NCBI GenBank assembly: GCA_963837155.1
Contig: CAWIMB010000002.1
Coordinates: forward strand, 3,162,001 to 3,226,000
Reading direction: 5' to 3'
Source: DASQHW01 sp963837155
GTDB taxonomy: Bacteria; Actinomycetota; Acidimicrobiia; IMCC26256; PALSA-610
DNA length: 64,000 nucleotides
The notes under the pieces were generated by a model that saw only the letters and a program-made list of their open reading frames with translations, was not told the origin of the DNA and did not search any database. Below, piece by piece: positions 35,060-44,055 of the stretch (the first letter of the stretch is position 1; each line of letters begins with the position of its first letter). The translations under genes were made by a program, and so were the position numbers.

Positions 35060-36375
35060 GCCGTGGTCACCAATTCGTCGACAGGTGCGAGCGGCTCCTC
35101 GGCCGCCGCCGTCTTCTCCCGACGGGCGCGCGCGATTCCAGCGTCGATCGCGACCGCGCCGAGAAGCACGAACGACACCTCCGCCGATGCCCGGTATCTG
35201 GTCTGGCCGAACGTCAGCGCGACGGTGATCGCGACCATCACGACGAGCGACACCAGCGGCAGGATTGGCACGCCTCGTTCCCGCAAGATGACCGCGCCGA
35301 TCACCGAGGCGGGAACGAGGGCGTAGAACAGGAACAATCCGACGGTTCCGGCCGGGACATCGCGCGTCGTCTCGAAATCGTCGTAGTGCAGTTGCTGATC
35401 GGGCCGAAAGAATCCGAACGTCCGGCCCTCACCGCGACGATCACCCAGGGTAGCTGGCTCAGGTGAGCGCGCATGTAATCCAACGCGCTGGTCGCGGTAC
35501 TCGACGTCGCGCACTGACGCGTCACCAACAATCGGGGGACCGTCGGCACACTTGTACGACCAGAAGCCGAGGTTGAAGTCGCGGTACGTATCGGCACAGT
35601 TTCCGGCTTGCATCGTCCAGCCCAAGCTCGTGGACACAAACACTGGACGCTCGAACCGGCGCTCGTTGTGCGCGAACCAAGGCAGCAGCACCAGACCTAT
35701 CGTGCCGGTTGCGACAAGGGCGAGCACGCCCGCCCGGCGCCAATCGCGCTTGGTCGCGATCACCGCAAGCGGCGCGACGAGGAGCGGCACGAGCAGCAGC
35801 GCTTCGGCACGCGTGAACGCGAATGCCGCAACGGCCAGGCCGAGCACGCCCGCCGCGTGCCGGTCGGTGCCCGCCAGAACTGATAGGCGGCAAGGACCGT
35901 GAGCGCGGCCATGAGCAGCGTCAGCGTCTCCGACATCACAAGCCCGTCGTTGAGCCAGAAGTTGGGCGAGAACGCGGCCAAGGCGGCGGCGATCAGCCCG
36001 ACCGCGCGGACCCGCGATCACGCGGCCCGCGGAGCCGACGGCCACCACCGCGCCGGTCCCGATGAGGCACGACCAGATCTGGTGCGCGAGCGTCGTGTCG
36101 AGGCCGACGAGCGAAGGCAACGCGAGGGCGACGATGTAGCCCGGTGGGTGATCGGCCGCCGGTCCCTTGGGCACGGCAAAGCCGAACTGTTCGAAGTTCG
36201 GAGAGACGAAGCCCTTCCCGTCGGCCAGCAAATTGGCGGCGTGGTGGTAGTACCAGCCGTCGCCGACCAGAACGAGGTCGTGCTTGAACGCGAGGACATA
36301 GACGAGGCGCACTGCCAGGCCGGCCCCTGCGATCGCGATGAGCGCGAAAAACCAGCTCCGACCACGCGCCACCAT
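35056..36375 (-). CDS. membrane glycosyltransferase, PMT/ArnT (GT39)-like, with two pairs of compensating indels
   Basis: ~440 residues from ATG 36375 with ~9-10 membrane segments. The N terminus (LVLVGDGWYYHHAANLLADG) has the acidic first-loop pattern of polyprenol-phosphate-sugar-dependent transferases. Frame is lost at about 36006-35857 (corrected: MSETLTLLMAALTVLAAYQF) and again at about 35483-35425 (corrected: ALDYMRAHLSQLPWVIVAV), each restored by a compensating change. Four indels in one gene point to sequence error. It likely transfers a sugar on the outer face of the membrane; acceptor unknown. Confidence 0.7.
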   Translation of the reverse strand: MVARGRSWFFALIAIAGAGLAVRLVYVLAFKHDLVLVGDGWYYHHAANLLADGKGFVSPNFEQFGFAVPKGPAADHPPGYIVALALPSLVGLDTTLAHQIWSCLIGTGAVVAVGSAGRVIAGPRGRADRRRLGRVLAQLLAQRRACDVGDADAAHGRAHGPCRLSVLAGTDRHAAGVLGLAVAAFAFTRAEALLLVPLLVAPLAVIATKRDWRRAGVLALVATGTIGLVLLPWFAHNERRFERPVFVSTSLGWTMQAGNCADTYRDFNLGFWSYKCADGPPIVGDASVRDVEYRDQRVGLHARSPEPATLGDRRGEGRTFGFFRPDQQLHYDDFETTRDVPAGTVGLFLFYALVPASVIGAVILRERGVPILPLVSLVVMVAITVALTFGQTRYRASAEVSFVLLGAVAIDAGIARARREKTAAAEEPLAPVDELVTTA

Positions 36376-36507
36376 GAAGCGAGACTACCCAGCGTGTCCG
36401 CCAAGGCACTTTGGGAGCGAGAAGCGCCGAACCCTTACGATTCCCGCCATGCAAGACGACAGCGCAGCGACCGGAGTGGAGCGAAGCGTGGAGTCGACCC
36501 GATAAGC

Positions 36508-37794
36508 ATGGCCGCCCCCTTCGCACCCGCCGGATCGGTGTCGGTGGTCCTGCCGTGCCTCGACGAGGTCGGATCGGTCGGCGAGTGCGTCCGGGAAGCG
36601 CTCGACGCCCTCTCGGCCGCGGGCCTGGCCGGTGAAGTCGTGGTCGTCGACAACGGCTCGAAGGACGGTTCGGCGGCAGTCGCGGGCGCAGCCGGCGCCC
36701 GGGTGATTGCGGAGCCGCTCCCGGGATACGGCAGTGCGCTCCGGGCGGGATTCGCGGCCGCCCGCAACGACGTCATCGTCATGGCCGACGCCGATCTCAC
36801 CTATCCGCTCAGCAAGATCCCGGAGCTCGTGCAGCCGGTCCTCGCCGGGCGCTACGACCTCGTGCTCGGCGCCCGCCTCGGCGGCGCGACGCGCGAGACG
36901 ATGCCGCTCCTGCACCGGTTCGTCGGGACGCCGGTGTTGTCGTACCTGATCTCTCGTTCCTGCGGTCAGCGCATCGTGCGCGACAGCCAGTCCGGGTTTC
37001 GTGCATTCCGTCGCAAAGAGATGCTCGCGCTCGGGTTGCGGTCGACCGGCATGGAGCTCGCGTCCGAGATGCTGATTCGCGCCGCACGCGCGGGCCTGCG
37101 CATCGGCGAGATCCAGACCGGCTACCGCGAGCGAGTCGGGAGCTCGAAGCTCGCGACCTTCGCGGACGGTTGGCGCCACGTGCAGCTCATCTTCATGCTG
37201 GCGCCCGATCTCGTTCTGATTCGGCCCGGCGCCGCGCTCGCGGGCGTCGGTGCATTCATGAGCCTGCTCGGCTTGGCCGGGCCCACCGGTGTCGAGATCG
37301 GTTCGCTGATGTGGCAACCGGTTTTCTTCTCGAGCATCGCGCTCGTCCTCGGCACGCAGGCACTGCTCGCGGGCGCGGTGCTCGCGCACCGCTCGTCGGT
37401 GATCATCGGCGCACCTGATGCTCGCTACACGTTCGTGGGCCAACCGTCATTCCCGACGCAGTGCCTCACTGCCGGCACGTTGTCGATTCTCGCCGGGCTC
37501 GGCATCGACGCCGCATTGTTCGTCGCGTGGCTGCGCGGCGCGTCTTCGCCGCCTCCGGCGCGCGCCCAAGGGTTCGCAGCACTCGCGCAGAGCTTGCTGA
37601 TCACGGGCGGCACACTCGCGAGCTTCGGGCTGACCGGTCGCTCGTTCCTGCGGCAACAACCGGACGGCGATGACACGAACGGCAATGGGGCAGGCGCGCC
37701 GACGCCGGTACTTGCGACGCGACCCCGAGGACGATTCAGCACCTGGCGCGAGCGTCTCGCGCCGCGCAATCCCGCGCCGCGGCCGCTCTCCTAG
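36508..37794 (+). CDS. GT2 family glycosyltransferase with C-terminal membrane domain
   Basis: 428 residues from ATG 36508. The GT-A fold shows SVVLPCLDEVGSVGECV, VVVDNGSKDGS and the metal-binding DAD in VIVMADADLTYPLS; the acceptor loop includes SQSGFRAFRRKEM. The last ~170 residues hold about four membrane segments (from LIRPGAALAGVGAFMSLLG on). This layout fits dolichol/polyprenol-phosphate hexose synthases such as DPM1-like proteins. It may supply the polyprenyl sugar donor for the divergent membrane glycosyltransferase. Confidence 0.9.
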   Translation: MAAPFAPAGSVSVVLPCLDEVGSVGECVREALDALSAAGLAGEVVVVDNGSKDGSAAVAGAAGARVIAEPLPGYGSALRAGFAAARNDVIVMADADLTYPLSKIPELVQPVLAGRYDLVLGARLGGATRETMPLLHRFVGTPVLSYLISRSCGQRIVRDSQSGFRAFRRKEMLALGLRSTGMELASEMLIRAARAGLRIGEIQTGYRERVGSSKLATFADGWRHVQLIFMLAPDLVLIRPGAALAGVGAFMSLLGLAGPTGVEIGSLMWQPVFFSSIALVLGTQALLAGAVLAHRSSVIIGAPDARYTFVGQPSFPTQCLTAGTLSILAGLGIDAALFVAWLRGASSPPPARAQGFAALAQSLLITGGTLASFGLTGRSFLRQQPDGDDTNGNGAGAPTPVLATRPRGRFSTWRERLAPRNPAPRPLS

Positions 37795-37800
37795 TGGGCA

Positions 37801-38229
37801 CTAGCTTTCGGCGGTCACGCGGCGCGCCTCGCGCAGCTCGCCGGCGAGGGCGATCAGCAGTTGCTCCGCGAGATCGGAGAACTCGCGGAGCAGCGTGCGG
37901 AACATGCGGATACCGATCACCGCGACCTTGACGTCGGTTGTCGCGACGACGGTCGCACTCCGTGGCTCACCATCGAGAATCGCGAGCTCGCCGAAGTACG
38001 CACCGGGCCCGACTCGGTTGAGCTCTTCACCGTCTCGGTGAACGACGGCGTCGCCCTCGAGGATCACGAACAGGGCATCGCCCGGTTCGCCCTCCTTCAC
38101 CAGATCGACACCCGCGGGCAGCTCGGCGATCTGGGCGTGGCGCACAATCGCGCGGCGCTGCCGTGTCGTACATCGCGAGAAGAGCTTGACGTCCTCCAGC
38201 AACTCCGTCAGCTCTCGCTTCGCTCCCAT
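37801..38229 (-). CDS. stand-alone cyclic-nucleotide-binding domain protein
   Basis: 142 residues, essentially one cNMP-binding domain (~15-130). VKEGEPGDALFVILEGDAVV and the phosphate-binding cassette PGAYFGELAILDGEPRSATVVA carry the Gly-Glu-(Leu)-Ala and Arg-Ser/Thr signature for cAMP. No DNA-binding or transmembrane part. It may be a cAMP sensor or partner protein. Divergent from mmpL with 104 bases between; an adenylate cyclase lies 7.3 kb away. Confidence 0.88.
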   Translation of the reverse strand: MGAKRELTELLEDVKLFSRCTTRQRRAIVRHAQIAELPAGVDLVKEGEPGDALFVILEGDAVVHRDGEELNRVGPGAYFGELAILDGEPRSATVVATTDVKVAVIGIRMFRTLLREFSDLAEQLLIALAGELREARRVTAES

Positions 38230-38333
38230 GCTGGCCTCCCGCGTGCGGTGCTACCGCCTCGGCGTTTACGATCCGCCGCGCAACACTCTTCCATGACCGG
38301 CGCGGGCGAGTCGACACAACAAACGGGGGAAAC

Positions 38334-40583
38334 GTGCGGCGTCTGGCGATCTTCGTAGTCCGGCGCCGCTGGTGGGTGATCGGCGTGGCGCTGATCGCGC
38401 TCCCGATCGCTGCGGTGTACGGCGCCAATGTGCACGACGAGTTGGCGGCCGGAGGATTCTTCGACCCCGGCGCAGAGTCGACGCTCGCCAAACAAGCGAT
38501 CGTCCGAGAGTTCCCGCTCTCGGCTCAATCGGACTTCGCGATCGTCGTCACCGCCAAGAGCGGCAAGGTGGACGATCCCGCGGTGGAGGCCGCCGGGAAG
38601 GACCTCACCGCGAAGCTCGGTCGCGAACCGGGCGTGCTCACGTCATCGTCGTATTGGACCCTTTCCAAGGTGCCGCAGCTGCGCAGCCGAGACTCGAGTC
38701 AGGCGCTGATCTTCGCGACGTTGCGCGGTTCCGACGACCAGAAGCTCGAAACGTCGGGCAAGTTGTCTCCTCTCTACAACATCGAAAACGCCGCCATTTC
38801 CACGGACGTGACCGGCGAGGCCGAAGTCACTCGCCAAATCTCCGACCAGGCCGAGAAGGACCTCGCGCGCGCCGACTTGCTGACCGCGCCGTTGACGTTC
38901 GTTGCGCTCGTCGTCGTGTTCGGCAGCTTGGTCGCCGCGGGGCTGCCACTCGGGGTCGGGATCCTCGCGGTCCTCGGGACGTTCGTCGTGCTCAAGGCGC
39001 TCGCGCAAATCACCGACGTCTCCGTGTTCTCGCTGAACCTCACGACCGGCATGGGGCTCGGCCTCGCGATCGACTACAGCCTCTTCGTCGTGTCTCGCTA
39101 TCGAGAGGAGCTCGGACATGGCGTCTCCCCTCCCGTCGCGGTCGGGAGATCCATGCAAACCGCGGGTCGCACGGTCGCGTTCAGTGCCGGCACCGTCGCG
39201 ATATCCCTCGCGGTACTCGCGATCTTTCCCATGCCGTACCTTCGCTCGTTCTCGTACGCGGGCGTCGCCGTCGTTGCCCTCGCCGCGATCGCGTCGATCG
39301 TCGTGTTGCCGGCGGTGCTCGCAGTGCTCGGACCGCGCATCGAAAAGGGCCGCTTGTTCAAGGTCAAGGAGACAACCGACGGCGGCTTCTGGCGCCATCA
39401 AGCCGACCGCGTCATGCGCCACCCGGTGCCGTACGCCGTTTCGGTCAGTCTCATCCTGATCCTGCTCGCGATCCCGTTCTTCCACGTGAGCGTGGGACTT
39501 CCCGACGACCGCGTCGGGCCCAAGGACATGAGCAGCCGCACCGCGACCGACGCCGTGCGGCACAACTTCGCGAGCCGGGAGGCGGACGCGCTGCAGGTAC
39601 AGATCCCGGACGTCGACGTCGCGAAGGACAAGGCCGCGATCGACGCGTTCGCCAAGAAGATCGAAGAGATTCCAGGCGTCGTGCGCATCGACGCTGTGAC
39701 CGGCTTCTACGGTGACGTCCTGGGCGACGGCAAGCAGACTTTCATCCCACCCGAGCTCGGGCCCAAGGAGATCACCGCGCGATTCGTCGCCCAACCGGGC
39801 CAGCGCGGCACGTACTTGTCGGTCGTCCCGAACGTCGAGCCGTTCTCACCGGAAGGTGAGAAGCTGGTGAAGAATGTCCGCGCCGTCCCCGCGCCGTTCG
39901 AGTTCAAGGTCGCGGGCCTGTCGGCGCAGCTCGTCGACACGAAGGAGGCGGTGCTCTCTCGGCTCCCAATCGCGATCGGCTTCATCGCACTCGCGACCTT
40001 CGTGTTGTTGTTCATGATGACCGGGAGCATTCTCGTACCGATCAAGGCGCTCGCGCTGAACATCCTCAGCCTGACCGCGACGTTCGGCGCGATGGTCTGG
40101 ATCTTCCAGGACGGCCACTTCTCCAATCTGCTCCATTTCACGGAGACCGGCACGATCGACGTGTTCACCCCAATCCTGATGTTCTGCATCGCGTTCGGGC
40201 TCTCAATGGACTACGAGGTCTTCCTGCTGTCCCGCATCAAGGAGGAATACGACCTCGAACACGACAATGAACGTGCGGTCGCGATCGGTCTCGCGAAGAC
40301 CGGACGCATCGTGACGGCCGCCGCGTTGCTGCTGACGATCGTGTTCATCGGGATCGCCACGTCGCAGGTTGCGCTCCTCAAGGCGTTCGGTATCGGCCTG
40401 TCGCTGGCCGTGCTCGTCGACGCGTTCCTCATCCGCGCGACACTTGTCCCTGCGTTCATGCGGCTCGCCGGCCGCCTCAACTGGTGGTCACCGAGCTGGT
40501 TGCGCCGGTGGCACTTGCGGTTCGGGATCTGGGAGAACGAACCGATCGCGCTCCTCGACCGCCAATTCGAAACCAGCGTCTAA
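38334..40583 (+). CDS. MmpL-type (RND superfamily) lipid transporter
   Basis: 749 residues from GTG 38334. Twelve membrane segments in two repeats (1+5 and 1+5), each with an MMPL core: MGLGLAIDYSLFVVSRYREEL in the first half (proton-relay Asp-Tyr) and FGLSMDYEVFLLSRIKEEYD in the second. Two periplasmic loops (~35-180 and ~390-540) are typical. Proteins of this type export lipids or glycolipids using the proton gradient. It sits among WS/DGAT and patatin genes, fitting envelope lipid export. Confidence 0.92.
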   Translation: MRRLAIFVVRRRWWVIGVALIALPIAAVYGANVHDELAAGGFFDPGAESTLAKQAIVREFPLSAQSDFAIVVTAKSGKVDDPAVEAAGKDLTAKLGREPGVLTSSSYWTLSKVPQLRSRDSSQALIFATLRGSDDQKLETSGKLSPLYNIENAAISTDVTGEAEVTRQISDQAEKDLARADLLTAPLTFVALVVVFGSLVAAGLPLGVGILAVLGTFVVLKALAQITDVSVFSLNLTTGMGLGLAIDYSLFVVSRYREELGHGVSPPVAVGRSMQTAGRTVAFSAGTVAISLAVLAIFPMPYLRSFSYAGVAVVALAAIASIVVLPAVLAVLGPRIEKGRLFKVKETTDGGFWRHQADRVMRHPVPYAVSVSLILILLAIPFFHVSVGLPDDRVGPKDMSSRTATDAVRHNFASREADALQVQIPDVDVAKDKAAIDAFAKKIEEIPGVVRIDAVTGFYGDVLGDGKQTFIPPELGPKEITARFVAQPGQRGTYLSVVPNVEPFSPEGEKLVKNVRAVPAPFEFKVAGLSAQLVDTKEAVLSRLPIAIGFIALATFVLLFMMTGSILVPIKALALNILSLTATFGAMVWIFQDGHFSNLLHFTETGTIDVFTPILMFCIAFGLSMDYEVFLLSRIKEEYDLEHDNERAVAIGLAKTGRIVTAAALLLTIVFIGIATSQVALLKAFGIGLSLAVLVDAFLIRATLVPAFMRLAGRLNWWSPSWLRRWHLRFGIWENEPIALLDRQFETSV

Positions 40584-40593
40584 GCCGGAGGCG

Positions 40594-41970
40594 TCAGGCG
40601 CTCTTGCAGACTTCGTCGAACGCGTCCTGGAGGCACACGACGAGCGTGTCGGGGTCGGGTACCGCGGCCGGGTCGGTGCTGACGCCGACGTGGAGCTCGT
40701 CCATGTGCGAAATCAACGTCACGTTGACAGCAGCGCCCACGCGTGGCGAGTAGCCGAAGTTCTGCAGCGACCGCGCACCCGCGACGTAGATCGGGATCGG
40801 GCTGCCCGGAACATTGCTCGTGACGACGTCGATACCGCGCATCACGTGCGAAACGACCGGCACGACGAACGCGCTCGGAACGCTGTTCAGCAGCCGTGCG
40901 ATCGGGCTAGCGAACGGGAGGGCGCCCTCACTCCGTTGGGCCGCCGTCAGCTCGCGTATGAGCTCCATGCGAGCAATCGGATCATCGATGTTGATCGGCA
41001 TCCGGAACCGCGTTGGCGCGAAGTGGTTTCCGAATCCAGCCGAGCTCCGCATGCTCACCGGCATTGCAAACCGCAGTTCCGGAACGTCGGCGCCGTGCTT
41101 CGCGTGATAGCGCCCCATACCGCCCGCGACACCCGCCATGAACACGGTATTGAGCTTCCCCTCCACGCGTCGAGCGGCCGCCTTCATCTCGTCGAGCGGC
41201 AGCACCAGCGCGTCGAAGCGGCTGCTCAGCGAACGCCCTCGCATCAACGGGCTGAGCGGGCCACCGCCTGGCGACGCGACTCGCGCCAGCGAGCGCGCCA
41301 CGCCCGCGAACGACGTGATCGCATCAACGGGGTGAAGGCCGGCTCGTGCGACCGCTCCCGGTGCGCCCCGCACGAGGTTCACGAGCGCGCCGGCATCGGC
41401 GCGCACCGCCTCGGCGAGCAGCGTGAGTGTGGAATCGCCATCGGCGACCGGCGCGTCTGTGTCGGCAACCGGCTCCGACGCGTCCCGTTCGAAGTCGACG
41501 AACGTCAGCACGATGTCGAGCAGGCCGATTCCGTCGCCGAGCGAATGATGGATCTTCTGAATCGCCGCGGCACGACCATCGGCGAGCCCCTCGACGATGT
41601 GCGACTCCCACAGCGGGCGGGCCGGGTCGAATGGTCGCATCGCGAGGTGCGACGCATAGTCGAGCAGTTGCCGCATCCCGGCCGGTTCGCGCAGCCGCGT
41701 GTACTGCACGTGATAGTCGAGGTCGAAGTCGGCGGTGGTGCGCCACACCGGTGCCGCACCCGGTACCGGCGCACGGACCGGCACCTGATTGATGCGTGGC
41801 ACGCGGCCGATGCCGCCGAGCACTTTTGTCCGGAAGCGTTCGTGGTCGGGCGCATGCTCCAAAAGCGCGACCTGGACGATCGTCGACCGAAGCATTGGCG
41901 ATCGCTCGAGCCGCAACAACAGCGCGTCGGTCGGGCTCAGCCGGCGATTCGTGGCCTGCGTGTCAGTCAT
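40594..41970 (-). CDS. wax ester synthase/diacylglycerol acyltransferase (WS/DGAT), copy 2
   Basis: 458 residues from ATG 41970. The N-terminal LSPTDALLLRLERSPM, the active-site IHHSLGDGIGL (HHxxxDG), PARPLWESHIVEGL and the C-terminal SNVPGSPIPIYVAGA are all present. Role as for the family: acyl-CoA-dependent esterification of alcohols or diacylglycerol. It is convergent with mmpL (10 bases) and divergent from the CNBD-patatin gene. Confidence 0.9.
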   Translation of the reverse strand: MTDTQATNRRLSPTDALLLRLERSPMLRSTIVQVALLEHAPDHERFRTKVLGGIGRVPRINQVPVRAPVPGAAPVWRTTADFDLDYHVQYTRLREPAGMRQLLDYASHLAMRPFDPARPLWESHIVEGLADGRAAAIQKIHHSLGDGIGLLDIVLTFVDFERDASEPVADTDAPVADGDSTLTLLAEAVRADAGALVNLVRGAPGAVARAGLHPVDAITSFAGVARSLARVASPGGGPLSPLMRGRSLSSRFDALVLPLDEMKAAARRVEGKLNTVFMAGVAGGMGRYHAKHGADVPELRFAMPVSMRSSAGFGNHFAPTRFRMPINIDDPIARMELIRELTAAQRSEGALPFASPIARLLNSVPSAFVVPVVSHVMRGIDVVTSNVPGSPIPIYVAGARSLQNFGYSPRVGAAVNVTLISHMDELHVGVSTDPAAVPDPDTLVVCLQDAFDEVCKSA

Positions 41971-42119
41971 GGCGAACCCTCACCCCCGCGGTGGGAGGGC
42001 CGTCAGTCTGTTCTCGACACCTTCGGCACGCAAGGTGGAAGCCGTTGGTACTGGCAAACAGAGGCGCCAATTCGTTAGCGTCCACTGCAGGACACCAGGC
42101 GGCAGCGGAGAGGGTTCAC

Positions 42120-44049
42120 GTGATCGACATCACGGCCCGAGCGGGAGCGCTGGCATCGCTACCGCTCTTTGCGGGGTTCGACGCCGGCGAAATCGCGACA
42201 GTCGCGGAACGATGCACGGAGCGAGAGCATCCGAAGGACGAGGTGCTCTGGCAGGCCGGTGACCCCGGCGACGAATTCATCGTGGTGATGTCCGGCGAGC
42301 TGTCGGTATGGCGCGGCGGCGACTCCTCCGAGGTCGTGGCACGCGTCGGTCCGGGTGAGTGCCTCGGCGAAATCGCGCTGCTCCTCGAGGAGCCGCGGTC
42401 GGCCACCGTCAGTTGTTCGCGGCCGTCCCGGCTGCTCGTGCTGGCGGGAGCGGACTTCCAAGAACTTTTGCGCGGCGACGCGCGTGCGTTGACCTACGTT
42501 TCCCAGCTCCTCGCCCGCCGGGTCGTCGCAACGACACGGGCGCGCGTTCGCGACCCGCAAGTCGACGTCGATCGGCGTCGTCGGAGACGACGGGACACCG
42601 GGCGCCACCCTCGTCGCCAATGCGATCGCGGCGATCATCGCGTCGCTGACAAAAGGCCGCGTGCTCGTGGTGTCGTTGGGCGACGTCGGGAAGCAGCTTG
42701 ACACGCTGACCGCGAACGGCGGCGGCGCGACGACATCGGTCATCGAACATCGACGGAACGGCGCTCCGGACCGGCTCGACGTCGCGCTTCCGGACGCGAC
42801 AGATCCCGAGCATCTGGGACACGAGCTGACGACCTTGCTCGGCGCACTCGGCGAGTCATACCGCGCGGTCATCGTCGACTTCCCCTCGCATCGTGCGTGC
42901 ACGATCGCAGCGGCCGCGTCGGCGTGTGACGACGCGGTGTCGGTGTCCTACAAGTTCGACGCCACGGTCACGGCAGCCGCGCCCCACAGCCGGATCCTGC
43001 GCGTGGTCAATCGCGCCGACCCGCGATCGCGCCCCTTGCCGTTGAACCACTGCGAGCCGTTCATCTTGCCTCACGAGGTTTCGCTCACCGGCTTGCAAGG
43101 CGACGCGCTCGGGTCGTTCCTCCAGGACAACCCGTGGCTCCCGATAACCCGCACGCTCAATCGGCTGGCGCGCAAGATCCTCCGCACGACCATAGGTCTC
43201 GCGCTCGGTGGAGGTGCCGCGTTCGGCATCTCACACGTCGGTGTGATCGAAGTGCTCGACGAAGCCGGCATCCCGATCGACCTGATCGCGGGAACGAGTA
43301 TGGGATCGATCGTCGGGCTCGGCTATGCGGGCGGCATGACCGGTACCGCGATGCACGAGGTCGCGCGGCGACAGAGCAACCTCCCGACGGCGCTTCGCGC
43401 CCTCGACCTGTCGTTCTCCGGCTTGGGACTCATGAGTGGCCGCCGCCTCATCAAGACATTTGCGCATCTGCTGCCGATCGAGACCTTCGAGGATCTCACC
43501 CTGCCGTTCGTCGCAGTCGCGACCGACGTCCAGACCGGTCTCGGCGTCACCATCGGCACCGGGCGCCTCGAGGACGCGTTCCGGGCGAGCTCGTCGATCC
43601 CGCTCCTGTTCGCACCCGCCGAACGAGACGGACGGATGCTCGTCGACGGCGCGATGGTCGACCCGGTCCCCGCCGACGTCGCGCGCGACATGGGTGCCGA
43701 CATCGTGCTCGCAGTGAACGTCGTGCCGAAGCTCAACGGTGACATCCGTACGCCGCTGTCGAGGGCCTTCGGGTCGTTGAACCGATTCAACCCGCTGGCG
43801 CACCTGAACGGCACCGTCACCGCACCCCACATCGTCGACATCCTCATGAACTCGTTCGTCGCGATCCAATACGAGCTCGGCAACTTCAAGGCTCTGACCG
43901 CCGATGTCCTCGTCAACGTCGACCTCGCCGACTTCACGTGGATCGACTTCACGTCCGCGGTCCCGATCGTCGAGCGCGGCGCGAAAGCAGCGAAGGCGTC
44001 GCTGCCCACGATCCGGGAGGCCTACGAGCAACGCCTCGCCGGCGTATAG
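42120..44049 (+). CDS. cNMP-binding domain - MinD-like - patatin phospholipase (NTE-like), frameshifted
   Basis: ~643 codons from GTG 42120 (GGAGAGGG upstream). Order: cyclic-nucleotide-binding domain (~10-125; GDEFIVVMSGELSVW, GECLGEIALLLEEPRSATVS), a degenerate P-loop/MinD-like domain (~150-330; IGVVGDDGTPGATLVANAI, lacking GKT), and a patatin domain (~355-560; LALGGGAAFGISHVGVIE, GTSMGSIVG with the Ser nucleophile, DGAMVDPVP with the dyad Asp). An extra base near 42541-42562 shifts the frame; removing a T gives DPQATSIGVVG. Eukaryotic neuropathy target esterase shares the CNBD-patatin layout. Lipase activity may be controlled by cAMP. Confidence 0.83.
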
Positions 44050-44055
44050 CGCCGC

